Source: Microcaldota archaeon
Lineage (GTDB): Archaea; Micrarchaeota; Micrarchaeia; Micrarchaeales; CABMGC01
Length of the DNA stretch: 33,555 nucleotides
Direction of reading: 5' to 3'
Assembly (NCBI GenBank): GCA_027328265.1
Contig: DAHVVD010000029.1
Coordinates: forward strand, 1-33,555
The position numbers and the translations under genes are program-made. Every line of letters begins with the position of its first letter. The stretch's first letter is position 1. The notes below the pieces were generated by a model, which saw only the letters and a list, made by a program, of their open reading frames with translations, did not search any database and was not told the origin of the DNA. Of this stretch, positions 20,694 through 28,038 are shown piece after piece.

Positions 20694-20849
20694 ATGAAGA
20701 CGAGCAATGACCAAAAATACAAGGGCCGCGGGAAGCGGGTCTGCTGGAGATGCGGCACCGCAAGGGGCCTGATAAGGAGCTACCGCCTCCAGATATGCAG
20801 GAGATGCTTCCGCGAGACTGCGAGGGACCTCGGATTCGAGAAATATTAA
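20694..20849 (+). CDS. rps14: 30S ribosomal protein uS14, zinc-binding type
   Basis: 51 residues, too short for common length cut-offs. Translation: MKTSNDQKYKGRGKRVCWRC, then GTARGLIRSYRLQICRRCFR, then ETARDLGFEKY. Two Cys pairs, C17/C20 and C35/C38, form the zinc knuckle of archaeal/eukaryotic uS14 (S29e-like), and RLQICRRCFRETARDLGF is the conserved end. Lies between uL5 and uS8 as in the archaeal spc order. ATG 20694; the next gene follows after GGTGAT. Confidence 0.95.
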   Translation: MKTSNDQKYKGRGKRVCWRCGTARGLIRSYRLQICRRCFRETARDLGFEKY

Positions 20850-20858
20850 GGTGATAAA

Positions 20859-21239
20859 ATGGATGTTTTTGCAGATGCGCTCAACAAGATAAAGCTCTAT
20901 GAAAGTCTAGGCAAGTACGAGTGCACGGTCGACTCGACAAAGCTGATAAGATCGGTGCTGGAGGCTCTCAAGGCCCACAACTACATAGAGGGATTCGAGG
21001 AATACAAGGAAGGCAAGTTCAAGAAGATAAAGATAAGGATGGCCAAGAAGATAAACTACCTAGGCGCCATAAAGCCGAGGCACGCAGTCGGCATAGACGA
21101 GTACCAGAAGTACGAGGCTAGGTACATACCAAGCAAAGACTTTGGGATCTTGATAGTCTCTACGCCACAGGGCATAATGACAAACAGGGAAGCGAGGGCG
21201 AAGAGGATAGGAGGAAGGCTCCTGGCCTACGTATACTGA
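20859..21239 (+). CDS. rps8: 30S ribosomal protein uS8
   Basis: 126 residues, slightly shorter than most archaeal uS8. Binds helix 21 of 16S rRNA. Start MDVFADALNKIKLYESLGKY, a central basic strand (KKIKIRMAKKINYLGAI), PRHAVGIDEYQKYEARYIPS, and the conserved end GILIVSTPQGIMTNREARAK. GGTGAT lies 4 nt before ATG 20859. Confidence 0.95.
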   Translation: MDVFADALNKIKLYESLGKYECTVDSTKLIRSVLEALKAHNYIEGFEEYKEGKFKKIKIRMAKKINYLGAIKPRHAVGIDEYQKYEARYIPSKDFGILIVSTPQGIMTNREARAKRIGGRLLAYVY

Positions 21240-21258
21240 CGAAAAGGAAACGATATTC

Positions 21259-21780
21259 ATGAACGTTATAGAAGTATCCAACGGCGTCGAAGTAAGAATC
21301 GACTCTGATATGATAATCATCAAGGGCAAGCTCGGCTCCACTGCGAAGAAGATAAACCCCAAGCTCTTCACTGCGAAGACTGAGCCAGGCAAGATAACCC
21401 TGGAGCCGACAAAGAACAAGAAGCTGGCGAAGAAGGCTGACCTTGCAATCCAGGCATTCGCATCAGAGCTCAAGTCGGCAAACCTTGGGGTCCAGAATGG
21501 CATCGAGAAGAAGATGGTAGTCTTCTTCTCGCACTTCCCGATAACGATAGAGATCAAGGGCAAGACAATCAGCATAAAGAACATTTTCGGCGAGAGAGTC
21601 CCAAGGTCCACGACATCTGTGGGCGACACCAAGGTAGAGGTCAAGGGGCAGGAAGTGATAGTGAAGGGAGTTGACGCTTACGATGTGGGCCAGACAGTTG
21701 CCAACATCAGGAAGGCCTGCTACTCCATAGGAGACACAAGGGTATTCCAGGACGGGCTATACCTTGCAAAGAGCGAGTGA
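21259..21780 (+). CDS. rpl6: 50S ribosomal protein uL6
   Basis: 173 residues, two tandem uL6 beta-alpha domains. Identifying text: VEVRIDSDMIIIKGKLGS in domain 1, then HFPITIEIKGKTISIKNIFG, ERVPRSTTSVGDTKVEVKGQ and GVDAYDVGQTVANIRKACYS in domain 2. Lies near the factor-binding site of the large subunit. The stop overlaps nothing; eL32 begins 1 nt later. Confidence 0.95.
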   Translation: MNVIEVSNGVEVRIDSDMIIIKGKLGSTAKKINPKLFTAKTEPGKITLEPTKNKKLAKKADLAIQAFASELKSANLGVQNGIEKKMVVFFSHFPITIEIKGKTISIKNIFGERVPRSTTSVGDTKVEVKGQEVIVKGVDAYDVGQTVANIRKACYSIGDTRVFQDGLYLAKSE

Positions 21781-21781
21781 T

Positions 21782-22138
21782 ATGACGAAAAAGAGCCATC
21801 CAACATTTGCCGTGCCAAATCTCGGCGCGCCTAACAGAAAGGGGGTCAAGGACAGATGGAGGAAGCAGCGAGGCATCGACAACAAGAAGCGGGTCAAGAG
21901 GAGCGGATACGGTGCTGTGCCTAATATAGGCTACAAGAACAGCGACTCCATAAGACACCTTAGGCAGGATGGCACGAGGAGCCTGCTGGTGCGCAACGAG
22001 CAGGAGCTCATTGATGCGTCAAAATTGAAGGGCATCACGGTAGTCATGGCCCACTCACTCTCGCAGAGGAAGAGGGCAGCTCTCGAGGGCCTCGCGAAGA
22101 AGTTCGGATTGAACGTGGCAAACAAGGTGAGAAGATGA
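21782..22138 (+). CDS. rpl32e: 50S ribosomal protein eL32
   Basis: 118 residues from ATG 21782 (a TTG at 21764 would lie inside uL6). Archaeal/eukaryotic-specific. Recognised by RWRKQRGIDNKKRVKRSGYG, VPNIGYKNSDSIRHL and the end KRAALEGLAKKFGLNVANKV. It lacks the long variable N-terminal extension of some archaea. The stop overlaps the eL19 start in an ATGA junction. Confidence 0.94.
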   Translation: MTKKSHPTFAVPNLGAPNRKGVKDRWRKQRGIDNKKRVKRSGYGAVPNIGYKNSDSIRHLRQDGTRSLLVRNEQELIDASKLKGITVVMAHSLSQRKRAALEGLAKKFGLNVANKVRR

Positions 22139-22626
22139 CATTGAAATTCACAAGAAGGCTTGCAGCAGAACTCATGAACAGAGGAGAGAATGCTGTGAGG
22201 ATTAATCCAATTGCACTCGACAAGGCATCCAAGGCGATGACGCGCGAAGACGTCAAGAGGCTCATAAAAGACGGCAGCGTCTACGCGCTGAAGGAGAAGC
22301 ACAACCTCGGCGTGAGATCGAAGCTGCTCAAGCAGAAGCGGGCAAAGGGAAGGAGAAGGGGCCAGGGAAGAAGGCGCGGAACAGACAAGGCCCGCCAGGG
22401 AAGGAGATGGGAGAAGCAGGTCAGGTCGCAGAGAACCCTGCTAAGAATGCTCAGGTCCTCCGGGAAGCTCGACAAGGGATCATTCAGGAAGTATTACATG
22501 CTGATAAAGGGAAACAGCTTCCCAGACAAGGCTTCGCTGCTGCTCCACCTTGGAGAAGAAGGCGTGAAGGTAAGCCCTGAGGAGCTGAAGGCCATAAACG
22601 AGGAGATAGCAAAGCAGTACAAGTGA
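22135..22626 (+). CDS. rpl19e: 50S ribosomal protein eL19
   Basis: 163 residues. Archaeal/eukaryotic-specific protein with long helices. RRLAAELMNRGENAVRINP at the start, IKDGSVYALKEKHNLGVRS, and the very basic KRAKGRRRGQGRRRGTDKAR, the signature of eL19, then a C-terminal helical part. ATG 22135 overlaps the eL32 stop by 4 nt, so translation is coupled. Confidence 0.95.
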   Translation: MTLKFTRRLAAELMNRGENAVRINPIALDKASKAMTREDVKRLIKDGSVYALKEKHNLGVRSKLLKQKRAKGRRRGQGRRRGTDKARQGRRWEKQVRSQRTLLRMLRSSGKLDKGSFRKYYMLIKGNSFPDKASLLLHLGEEGVKVSPEELKAINEEIAKQYK

Positions 22627-22632
22627 TTGAGA

Positions 22633-23187
22633 ATGACCGGAGGAAGGGATTTTAGAAGGAGGAAGGACTCGCTCACAGACTACAAGAAGAGGCTCGCCCT
22701 AGTGAAGGGAGGGACAGCCAGGGTAGTCGTGAGGAGGAGCAACAAAAGAATAATAGGCGAGATAGTAAGCTACGCCGAGATAGGCGACAAGGTCACAGCA
22801 TACGTCGACTCGAACTCGCTCAAGAAGCTCGGCTGGCCGTCAAGGAGCAACAGGCCCACGGCATATCTCACCGGCATGCTTCTCGCGAAGAGCGCTGCCA
22901 AGTCAAAGGAGCCAGGCAAGGAATACATACTTGACATAGGGCTCAGCTCGCCCGTGAAGAACTCCGTGCCGTTCGTTTTCGCAAAGGGCTGCATAGACGG
23001 CGGCATGAAGCTGAAGGCGAACCTCGATATAAAAGAAGTGATATATAACTATTCCAACACAGAGTATGCAAAGAAGTCGTCTGAGAACGGAGGCAGCCAA
23101 TACTCCAAATTCAAGAAGGATGGCATAAAGATAGAGGGGCTAGGAGAGCTCTTCGAGAGCACAAAGAAGAAGATACTGGGAGAGTGA
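22633..23187 (+). CDS. rpl18: 50S ribosomal protein uL18
   Basis: 184 residues from ATG 22633 (TTG 22627 would add two residues; GTGAT stands 5 nt before the ATG). Binds 5S rRNA with uL5. FRRRKDSLTDYKKRLALVKG, RVVVRRSNKRIIGEIV, RPTAYLTGMLLAKSAA and VPFVFAKGCIDGGMKLKANL are typical of archaeal uL18. Confidence 0.95.
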   Translation: MTGGRDFRRRKDSLTDYKKRLALVKGGTARVVVRRSNKRIIGEIVSYAEIGDKVTAYVDSNSLKKLGWPSRSNRPTAYLTGMLLAKSAAKSKEPGKEYILDIGLSSPVKNSVPFVFAKGCIDGGMKLKANLDIKEVIYNYSNTEYAKKSSENGGSQYSKFKKDGIKIEGLGELFESTKKKILGE

Positions 23188-23191
23188 TATT

Positions 23192-23842
23192 TTGGAAGAG
23201 AGCGCATCAATACACGAAGCACTGCTTTGGAATCCTAAGACGAAGATAGGCAAGATGGTCAAGTCAGGCGAGATAAGGAACATAGAGCAGATTTTCGAGG
23301 CAGGCAAGCCCATCAAGGAAGTTGAGATAGTGGACACGCTCCTGCCAAAGCTGGAGGACAAGGTGCTCGAGATAATCTCAGTGCAGAGGATGACTAAGAA
23401 CAACAGGAAACAAAAATTCAGGGTCACCGCGGTAGTAGGAGACAGGAACGGCCACGTCGGACTCGCAGCTGCAAAGGACGCAGAGGTAAAGCCAGCCATA
23501 GATACTGTCGTGAGGGAAGCAAAGAGGAATGTCATCTCGGTTAAGCTAGGCTGCGGTTCGTGGGAATGCGGATGCGGAACGCCTCACACCCTCCCGCTCA
23601 CCCAGAGGGCCAAATGCGGAAGTGCAGAAGTCATAATCAAGCCTGCGCCAAAAGGAGTAGGCATAGTAGCGTCAAAGACAGTGAAGACCGTTCTAGAGTT
23701 CGCAGGCATAAAGGACGCATGGACCTTTTCGAAGGGAAGGACGAGAAGCGTATACAACATGGCCATGGCGACCTTCACCGCACTTCAGGGAATCTCAGAG
23801 ATCAGGAATCCAGAAGAGCTCAAGGCAATGGACGTGAACTGA
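23192..23842 (+). CDS. rps5: 30S ribosomal protein uS5
   Basis: 216 residues, TTG start behind GTGAT. Decoding-accuracy protein. Archaeal N-terminus with LLWNPKTKIGKMVKSGEI, double-stranded RNA-binding part KQKFRVTAVVGDRNGHVGLA, the Cys-rich SWECGCGTPHTLPL loop, and KPAPKGVGIVASKTVKTVLE. This is the last gene of the cluster: a convergent unrelated gene begins 4 nt after its stop, where uL30, uL15 and secY would normally follow. Confidence 0.95.
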   Translation: MEESASIHEALLWNPKTKIGKMVKSGEIRNIEQIFEAGKPIKEVEIVDTLLPKLEDKVLEIISVQRMTKNNRKQKFRVTAVVGDRNGHVGLAAAKDAEVKPAIDTVVREAKRNVISVKLGCGSWECGCGTPHTLPLTQRAKCGSAEVIIKPAPKGVGIVASKTVKTVLEFAGIKDAWTFSKGRTRSVYNMAMATFTALQGISEIRNPEELKAMDVN

Positions 23843-23846
23843 CTTT

Positions 23847-24719
23847 TCAGAAAGGCTCCTCTCCGAATTTTCTTGAGAGCGCTTCTATTCCTCCGCGCAT
23901 TACAAAAACATCTACCCCATAGTCCCTCTTAAGTATCTTGGCGAGATGAAGCGCCTCAGATTCTTCATAACTTATCAAGATGCAACCTTTCCAAGCTGCA
24001 ACTTTCTCCCTCTTCAGATCTGTCATCTCTCCGAGGCTCACCTTAATCACCTTCTCCTTATCGACTCCTAGAAGATTAACCACTTCCTGTACGGGCTCGA
24101 GCCCTAGCCAGATGAACTTCGCGCCTTTCTCCACCTTATCGAAAGCCTCCTTTAGCGTAAGCTCGCTCGCGCTCCTCTTCTCCTGGTAGACTGTGGTCTG
24201 GCGGGATGATCCCTCAACCTTTCCAAAAACCTCCTCGCGGCTCCCAGCAAGTGCCATGTTCTCCACCACCTCGGTGATGAAGGTCGAGATCTTGAGCGCG
24301 TCAGCTGGCCAGAGCCCATCAACCTCCCCCTCCTTCTTCACTGCCTGGCTGGAGTCCGCGAAGCCGTGTATGCGTATGTGCACCGACGAGAACAGCCTTC
24401 CCCTTGTCTTGAGAACGCTTATTATGTTGTTGTACGGTATGATGCTTATCTCCGAGGGCGAGCCGAGGTTGAAGCCGAAATAAAGCCCCCAGAAAGAGGG
24501 CATGGCTATTATCACCCGCTTGTTCGTTACTACTATCTTATTCGGCGCTAGGTCCCTCAGGAGGCTCTGCTTCACCTCTATTATGGTCTCCTCGTCCTTC
24601 ACAAGCGTGTCCTTGAGGGCGTTCAGGCACCTCTTGGTGTGGGCGTGCGGCTGGTAGTTTCCGCTCTCGACGAGCGTCTGCTTTGCCCTCTCTACAGCCA
24701 AGTGTACCTGAGACTCCAA
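23847..24719 (-). CDS. PH-like domain fused to a rhodanese-like domain lacking the catalytic Cys
   Basis: 290 residues, cytoplasmic. Residues about 35-135 look like a bacterial-type PH domain (GEETIIEVKQSLL-like first strand, KIVVTNKRVII, SIIPYNNIISV). Residues about 190-285 end in the rhodanese pattern strand-turn-helix-strand-RGG: ILISYEESEALHLAKIL and VDVFVMRGGIEALSRKF. At the active-site loop (near S250-E253) rhodaneses have Cys; here there is none, so sulfur transfer is unlikely and a binding role more likely. TTG start at 24719: upstream the frame reaches a stop without ATG or GTG. It lies 4 nt from convergent uS5. The fusion was not recognised as a named family. Confidence 0.75.
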   Translation of the reverse strand: MESQVHLAVERAKQTLVESGNYQPHAHTKRCLNALKDTLVKDEETIIEVKQSLLRDLAPNKIVVTNKRVIIAMPSFWGLYFGFNLGSPSEISIIPYNNIISVLKTRGRLFSSVHIRIHGFADSSQAVKKEGEVDGLWPADALKISTFITEVVENMALAGSREEVFGKVEGSSRQTTVYQEKRSASELTLKEAFDKVEKGAKFIWLGLEPVQEVVNLLGVDKEKVIKVSLGEMTDLKREKVAAWKGCILISYEESEALHLAKILKRDYGVDVFVMRGGIEALSRKFGEEPF

Positions 24720-24736
24720 CCCATAAACCCTGTAGC

Positions 24737-24755
24737 TTACTGTAATTTACTGTAA
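24737..24755. promoter_or_regulatory. Two tandem TTACTGTAA palindromes, candidate operator
   Basis: TTACTGTAA is palindromic around its central base and occurs twice with a 10-bp period, i.e. on the same face of the helix, 18 nt upstream of the TTG start of the PH/rhodanese gene and directly after the stop of the membrane gene at 24761. It could be a dimer-pair operator or, less specifically, an AT-rich promoter element. Confidence 0.45.
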
Positions 24756-24760
24756 TCAGT

Positions 24761-25513
24761 TCAGTTCCTGTAGCCCCAGCTTCCTACGATCGCAAGAGCG
24801 AAGCCGAAGAGGCTCAGGACGAAGTAAAGATTATTCCCAAGTGTGATTGAGAGAAGGATGACGCCTGTAAGTCCACCGACGAGCCACGCGCCCCTGTTCA
24901 TGTTGCTGAAAGCCCCCAGGTTTATGAAGCTTATAAAGAAGAGTGCAATTGCACCTATCATCGCCGCTGAGAAGAGGAGGGGCTCAAGCGGTGCCACGCT
25001 GAGCACTGCGCCGAGATAGGCGCCGCCTATAGCAGTGAAGGCTATTAGCAGGTAGACTATGCTCGCGAGGAACTCGAAGAAGAACTTCTTCTTCCTGACC
25101 TCGGCATTAAAGGCGACCCTTCGCCTGTTCCTCCTCTTAAGGTAGGCATGGTGTCCTATCCCTCCGCTCGCGAAAGAGAGCGCAAATCCAATCAGCACAA
25201 CGAGCAGCATAGCATAATTGCCAAATGTCAGCGCAACGAGCGAGACGCCGACGAGAACAGTTATGAAGAGCGAGAGAATCACAGTCTCCTCCCTTATGCC
25301 GAAGAGGTTTGTAAAACTGAGCAGAAAGAGCACTATAGCGCCAACTGCGGCGACAAGATATGCGGCTATGTTCCAGGATGCGCCAGCCCATGCGGCGTAT
25401 GGGTAAGAGCCGCCGAACGAGAGCGCAACAATCAGCAGGTATGCCAGGCTACCTAGGAAGCCTAGCCCAAAGACCCTCAAAATATGAGCCTCATTATTCG
25501 TGCCTATAGCCAC
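24761..25513 (-). CDS. Multispan membrane protein, internal tandem duplication
   Basis: 250 residues with eight predicted membrane helices in two halves joined by a basic linker (KRRNRRRVAFNAEVRKKK). The halves align with each other: FLGSLAYLLIVALSFGGSY with FLASIVYLLIAFTAIGGAY, VGAIVLFLLSFTNL with IGAIALFFISFINL, and SLVALTFGNYAMLLVVLIGF with LLSITLGNNLYFVLSLFGF. Each half also aligns with the single-domain protein encoded just upstream (25646-26011). Family not recognised. ATG 25513 with attattaaac (around 25545) as possible TATA element. No catalytic or metal-binding residues stand out. Confidence 0.85.
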   Translation of the reverse strand: MAIGTNNEAHILRVFGLGFLGSLAYLLIVALSFGGSYPYAAWAGASWNIAAYLVAAVGAIVLFLLSFTNLFGIREETVILSLFITVLVGVSLVALTFGNYAMLLVVLIGFALSFASGGIGHHAYLKRRNRRRVAFNAEVRKKKFFFEFLASIVYLLIAFTAIGGAYLGAVLSVAPLEPLLFSAAMIGAIALFFISFINLGAFSNMNRGAWLVGGLTGVILLSITLGNNLYFVLSLFGFALAIVGSWGYRN

Positions 25514-25559
25514 CGTATCACAATACCCTTAAGAAATAAAGATTATTAAACCTGACTAG

Positions 25560-25615
25560 AAGAAAAAGAAAAGGAAGAGAAAAGGGAAAGAAAGAGAAAA
25601 ATAAAAGAAAGAAGA
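25560..25615 (-). terminator. Pyrimidine-rich tract (minus strand) after the small membrane gene
   Basis: On the minus strand about 56 nt are almost only T and C, beginning 30 nt after the stop of the upstream gene at 25646. U-rich RNA of this type ends archaeal transcripts. It separates the single-domain membrane gene from its duplicated paralogue. No hairpin is present. Confidence 0.45.
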
Positions 25616-25645
25616 ATGCAGCTTTGTCTTATCCTGCCTTATCCT

Positions 25646-26011
25646 TTACATCGAGGATGCAGCTGCTCCCAGGAATGCAAGGACGAAGCCCAGCAAGCTT
25701 ACGAGCATGTAGGTAGAGTTTCCAGCCGTAAGGGCTACAAGCGCTATGCCGCTGATAGTGGCTGCCTTCATTGCGCTCGCCGTCGCCGTCTTTGCCATCC
25801 CGCCGAAGTTAGCGAAGCTCGTGAAGAAGAGTGTTATCGAGCCGATAGCCGCTACTCCGAAGAGTATAGTCCATGCCCATGCCGTATTAGCCTGGGTCAA
25901 CACCGCACCAGCATATCCACCCAGTCCTGTAAAGACTACAATAAGGTAGATAAGGCTGCCGATGAACTCGAGGCCGAATGCGCCCCATAGATTCTTAGAC
26001 TGTTTTGCCAT
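25646..26011 (-). CDS. Small four-helix membrane protein, paralogue of the duplicated neighbour
   Basis: 121 residues from ATG 26011 (GTG 26026 possible but weaker). Four hydrophobic segments at about 12-34, 44-66, 75-95 and 98-118. Core text FIGSLIYLIVVFTGLGGYAG, IGSITLFFTSFANFGG and ALTAGNSTYMLVSLLGFVLA match both halves of the 250-residue neighbour. Ala/Gly-rich with few charges. The family and function are not recognised; size and hydrophobicity are also found in holin-like or pilin-like membrane subunits, but nothing in the sequence proves that. Confidence 0.82.
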   Translation of the reverse strand: MAKQSKNLWGAFGLEFIGSLIYLIVVFTGLGGYAGAVLTQANTAWAWTILFGVAAIGSITLFFTSFANFGGMAKTATASAMKAATISGIALVALTAGNSTYMLVSLLGFVLAFLGAAASSM

Positions 26012-26110
26012 TTTACCACGGTACACTATCGGAAATCGAGATTCTTAAAGGTAATCCCAAGGCCGAAAATAAGTCTGACAAATGACGAAAGAGGACATCC
26101 CTTTAAATGC

Positions 26111-26154
26111 TTAAGCCCCTGAAAAGGGGCTGGAGTCAGGCTTAAAAAGGGGCT
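26111..26154. repeat. Hairpin plus direct repeat between tRNA-His and a membrane gene
   Basis: AGCCCC-TGAAAA-GGGGCT (26114-26131) is a perfect 6-bp hairpin. AAAAGGGGCT is repeated at 26122-26131 and 26145-26154. A wider pair TTAAGCC (26111-26117) and GGCTTAA (26139-26145) could form a competing stem. It lies in the 160-nt gap before the small membrane gene, downstream of tRNA-His on the minus strand. Confidence 0.45.
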
Positions 26155-26156
26155 AG

Positions 26157-26162
26157 AAAAAA
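26157..26162 (-). terminator. T-run after tRNA-His
   Basis: Six T on the minus strand, 9 nt after the discriminator base of tRNA-His, followed further on by a second T-run. Fits simple T-run termination of a tRNA transcript in archaea. Confidence 0.5.
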
Positions 26163-26171
26163 TCCAAAATA

Positions 26172-26242
26172 GGCCTTGGCCGGGAATCGAACCCGGTCCT
26201 GGGGGTCCACAACCCCCTGTGCTACCGTTACACAACCAAGGC
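26172..26242 (-). tRNA. tRNA-His (anticodon GTG)
   Basis: 71 nt, no intron. Acceptor GCCTTGG/CCAAGGC, D-arm GTGT/GCAC, anticodon stem GGGGG/CCCCC with loop TTGTGGA (anticodon GTG), T-arm CCGGG-TTCGATT-CCCGG. The discriminator is C73, as required for His. The base before the acceptor is T, not G, so G-1 must be added after transcription (Thg1-type step in archaea). No CCA encoded. Confidence 0.95.
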
Positions 26243-26350
26243 ATCGCAGTATACTGCCCTCCTCAAATATATAAAATTTGGCACGTGCGTCCCAGCCCCT
26301 ATTAGCTAGTCTTTTAAATCATAACTGCATAGAGGGTAATAGGTGGCAGA

Positions 26351-27958
26351 GTGCTCTTCTCCCTGGTCTATACTCTGTTCTCGATACTGCTCTCAATAGG
26401 CAACATCAACGCACTCATACCCATAATGGTCATAATAATACTCATTGTAGCTGCTGCCGGCGCGAGCAGGGGCTTCAGCATCTTCAACATCTTCGGCGTC
26501 TCCTCCCTTCTCGGAGGCGGGGTAGGTTCAGGCGGAGGCTCGTCCAACCTGGCAAGGAGCGGCTACAGCCTCAGAGGATTCCTGGACATAAGGGGCACGC
26601 CGACGAATCCAAGGGGAAGGGCCACGCTTAAGAAAGTAGTCAATAAGTACTTCGGAAAAGAATCACCAGATAACTACCTCTATTCAATGTTCGGCGGGAA
26701 AAAGAAGATCACTTTCGGCGGCAGGGATATAGGCGTCATAAAATTCAAGCCAGGAAGCGACCAGAAAAGGGTGGCGAAACTTGCAAAGATAGACGCCGAG
26801 GCAAGGTTCCTGTATGACCGATATAACTCCGGGTCAGATCTCCACAAGCCTGGCACAGAAGTCATATCCGAATCCGAGCTGAAGAATCGCCAATCAATGA
26901 CCAGCGGAAAATTCATAAAGATGGCAACCGCTCCTTTTTTCTTCAGCAGCGCGCGCTACTGGGCTGAAGGAGGCAAGCGCTATGCCGAGGAGAGGAAAAA
27001 AGCAGAGGTTACCTCGTACAAGAAGATAGACATGTTGAATGAGAAGGAGGTTCTGCAAGGAGAGATAAATCAACTAAAAGCAAGGTTCGCTTTGTCTAAG
27101 AATGAGATAGACAGAATGATTATAATGCGGGACAAGGGCAACCTGCAGAAGCGCCTGAAAGCAATCGATGAGTCGCTGGGAGAGATCAAGAAGGCCTCCA
27201 GGCTCTCATTCGACCAATTCAGTTGGGCCTATGCAAAACAGCACAACAGACTGTACGGCCCGCCTGACAGCAACATCCGACAAAACCTGATGAACCCGCT
27301 GTATGGATTCTCAATATCCAACACCACAAACCGCATGAAGGAATCAGCAGATGCAGTGTCCAATGCGGTTAAAGGGGTGACACTTGGCACAACGGTTGGC
27401 ATGGCGCACCTTGTGGCGGGAGCCACCGGGGCCAACAAGAACGAGCGGGTGGCCAAGGCCCTGCACGACCTAAGTGCCGGAGCTGCCAAGGCTCAAGGCC
27501 TGGCTCTTTACGGGCCTGGCACCTATAAGACCAATCCAAGGACAGGAGAGATGACTGAGCCAGCGGAGCACCTGACCGCATCAGAGGCCAGAGAGAAGGC
27601 CAAAGCCATGACCGAGGAGTTCCACGAAAGGCTTGCAGACGCCGCTGAAGAATACAAAAGAGGCATAGAGAGTCGCCTCAAATCCTACGAGAAGGCCAAG
27701 GAAAAAGGTCATGTCAGCCAAGCTGATATCGAGAGCATAGAGGGGCTAAAGCAGGGCATATCATATGCCCTTGCCTACAACAAGGTCAAGGGCGTGTACC
27801 AGAAAGAGGCAAGGGAGAGGAGGAAAAGGGCGGAGGAGGCAGAGGGGAATGAGGATAGAAAAGCGAGAGAAGAGGAGTCAAGGGCATATGAAAAGGAGCG
27901 CGCCTCAAAGGCCAGGGAAAAAAGAAGGAGAAAAGGCGACTCCGAAAGGGAAAGTTAA
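26351..27958 (+). CDS. Membrane-anchored coiled-coil protein, first gene of the polytopic membrane cluster
   Basis: 535 residues, GTG start with GGTGG six nt upstream. Hydrophobic segments at about 2-15 and 21-38 anchor the N-terminus. A Gly/Ser linker (LLGGGVGSGGGSS) follows; the remainder is soluble and strongly charged. Near 305-385 lies a small Ala/Gly/Thr-rich stretch (SNAVKGVTLGTTVGMAHLV) that might contact membrane. The last 130 residues are an almost continuous Glu/Lys/Arg/Ala coiled coil, ending in a very basic tail. No family recognised. It precedes four polytopic membrane genes on the same strand with an 80-nt gap, and would suit a cytoplasmic scaffold or adaptor of that complex (inference). 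Confidence 0.8.
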   Translation: MLFSLVYTLFSILLSIGNINALIPIMVIIILIVAAAGASRGFSIFNIFGVSSLLGGGVGSGGGSSNLARSGYSLRGFLDIRGTPTNPRGRATLKKVVNKYFGKESPDNYLYSMFGGKKKITFGGRDIGVIKFKPGSDQKRVAKLAKIDAEARFLYDRYNSGSDLHKPGTEVISESELKNRQSMTSGKFIKMATAPFFFSSARYWAEGGKRYAEERKKAEVTSYKKIDMLNEKEVLQGEINQLKARFALSKNEIDRMIIMRDKGNLQKRLKAIDESLGEIKKASRLSFDQFSWAYAKQHNRLYGPPDSNIRQNLMNPLYGFSISNTTNRMKESADAVSNAVKGVTLGTTVGMAHLVAGATGANKNERVAKALHDLSAGAAKAQGLALYGPGTYKTNPRTGEMTEPAEHLTASEAREKAKAMTEEFHERLADAAEEYKRGIESRLKSYEKAKEKGHVSQADIESIEGLKQGISYALAYNKVKGVYQKEARERRKRAEEAEGNEDRKAREEESRAYEKERASKAREKRRRKGDSERES

Positions 27959-28038
27959 AGCGGCGCCGAACAAAACACCTAGACTGCTTCTTCCCCTTTG
28001 ATAAAGATAGCGATTATATTATTATAGTTTATCATAAT

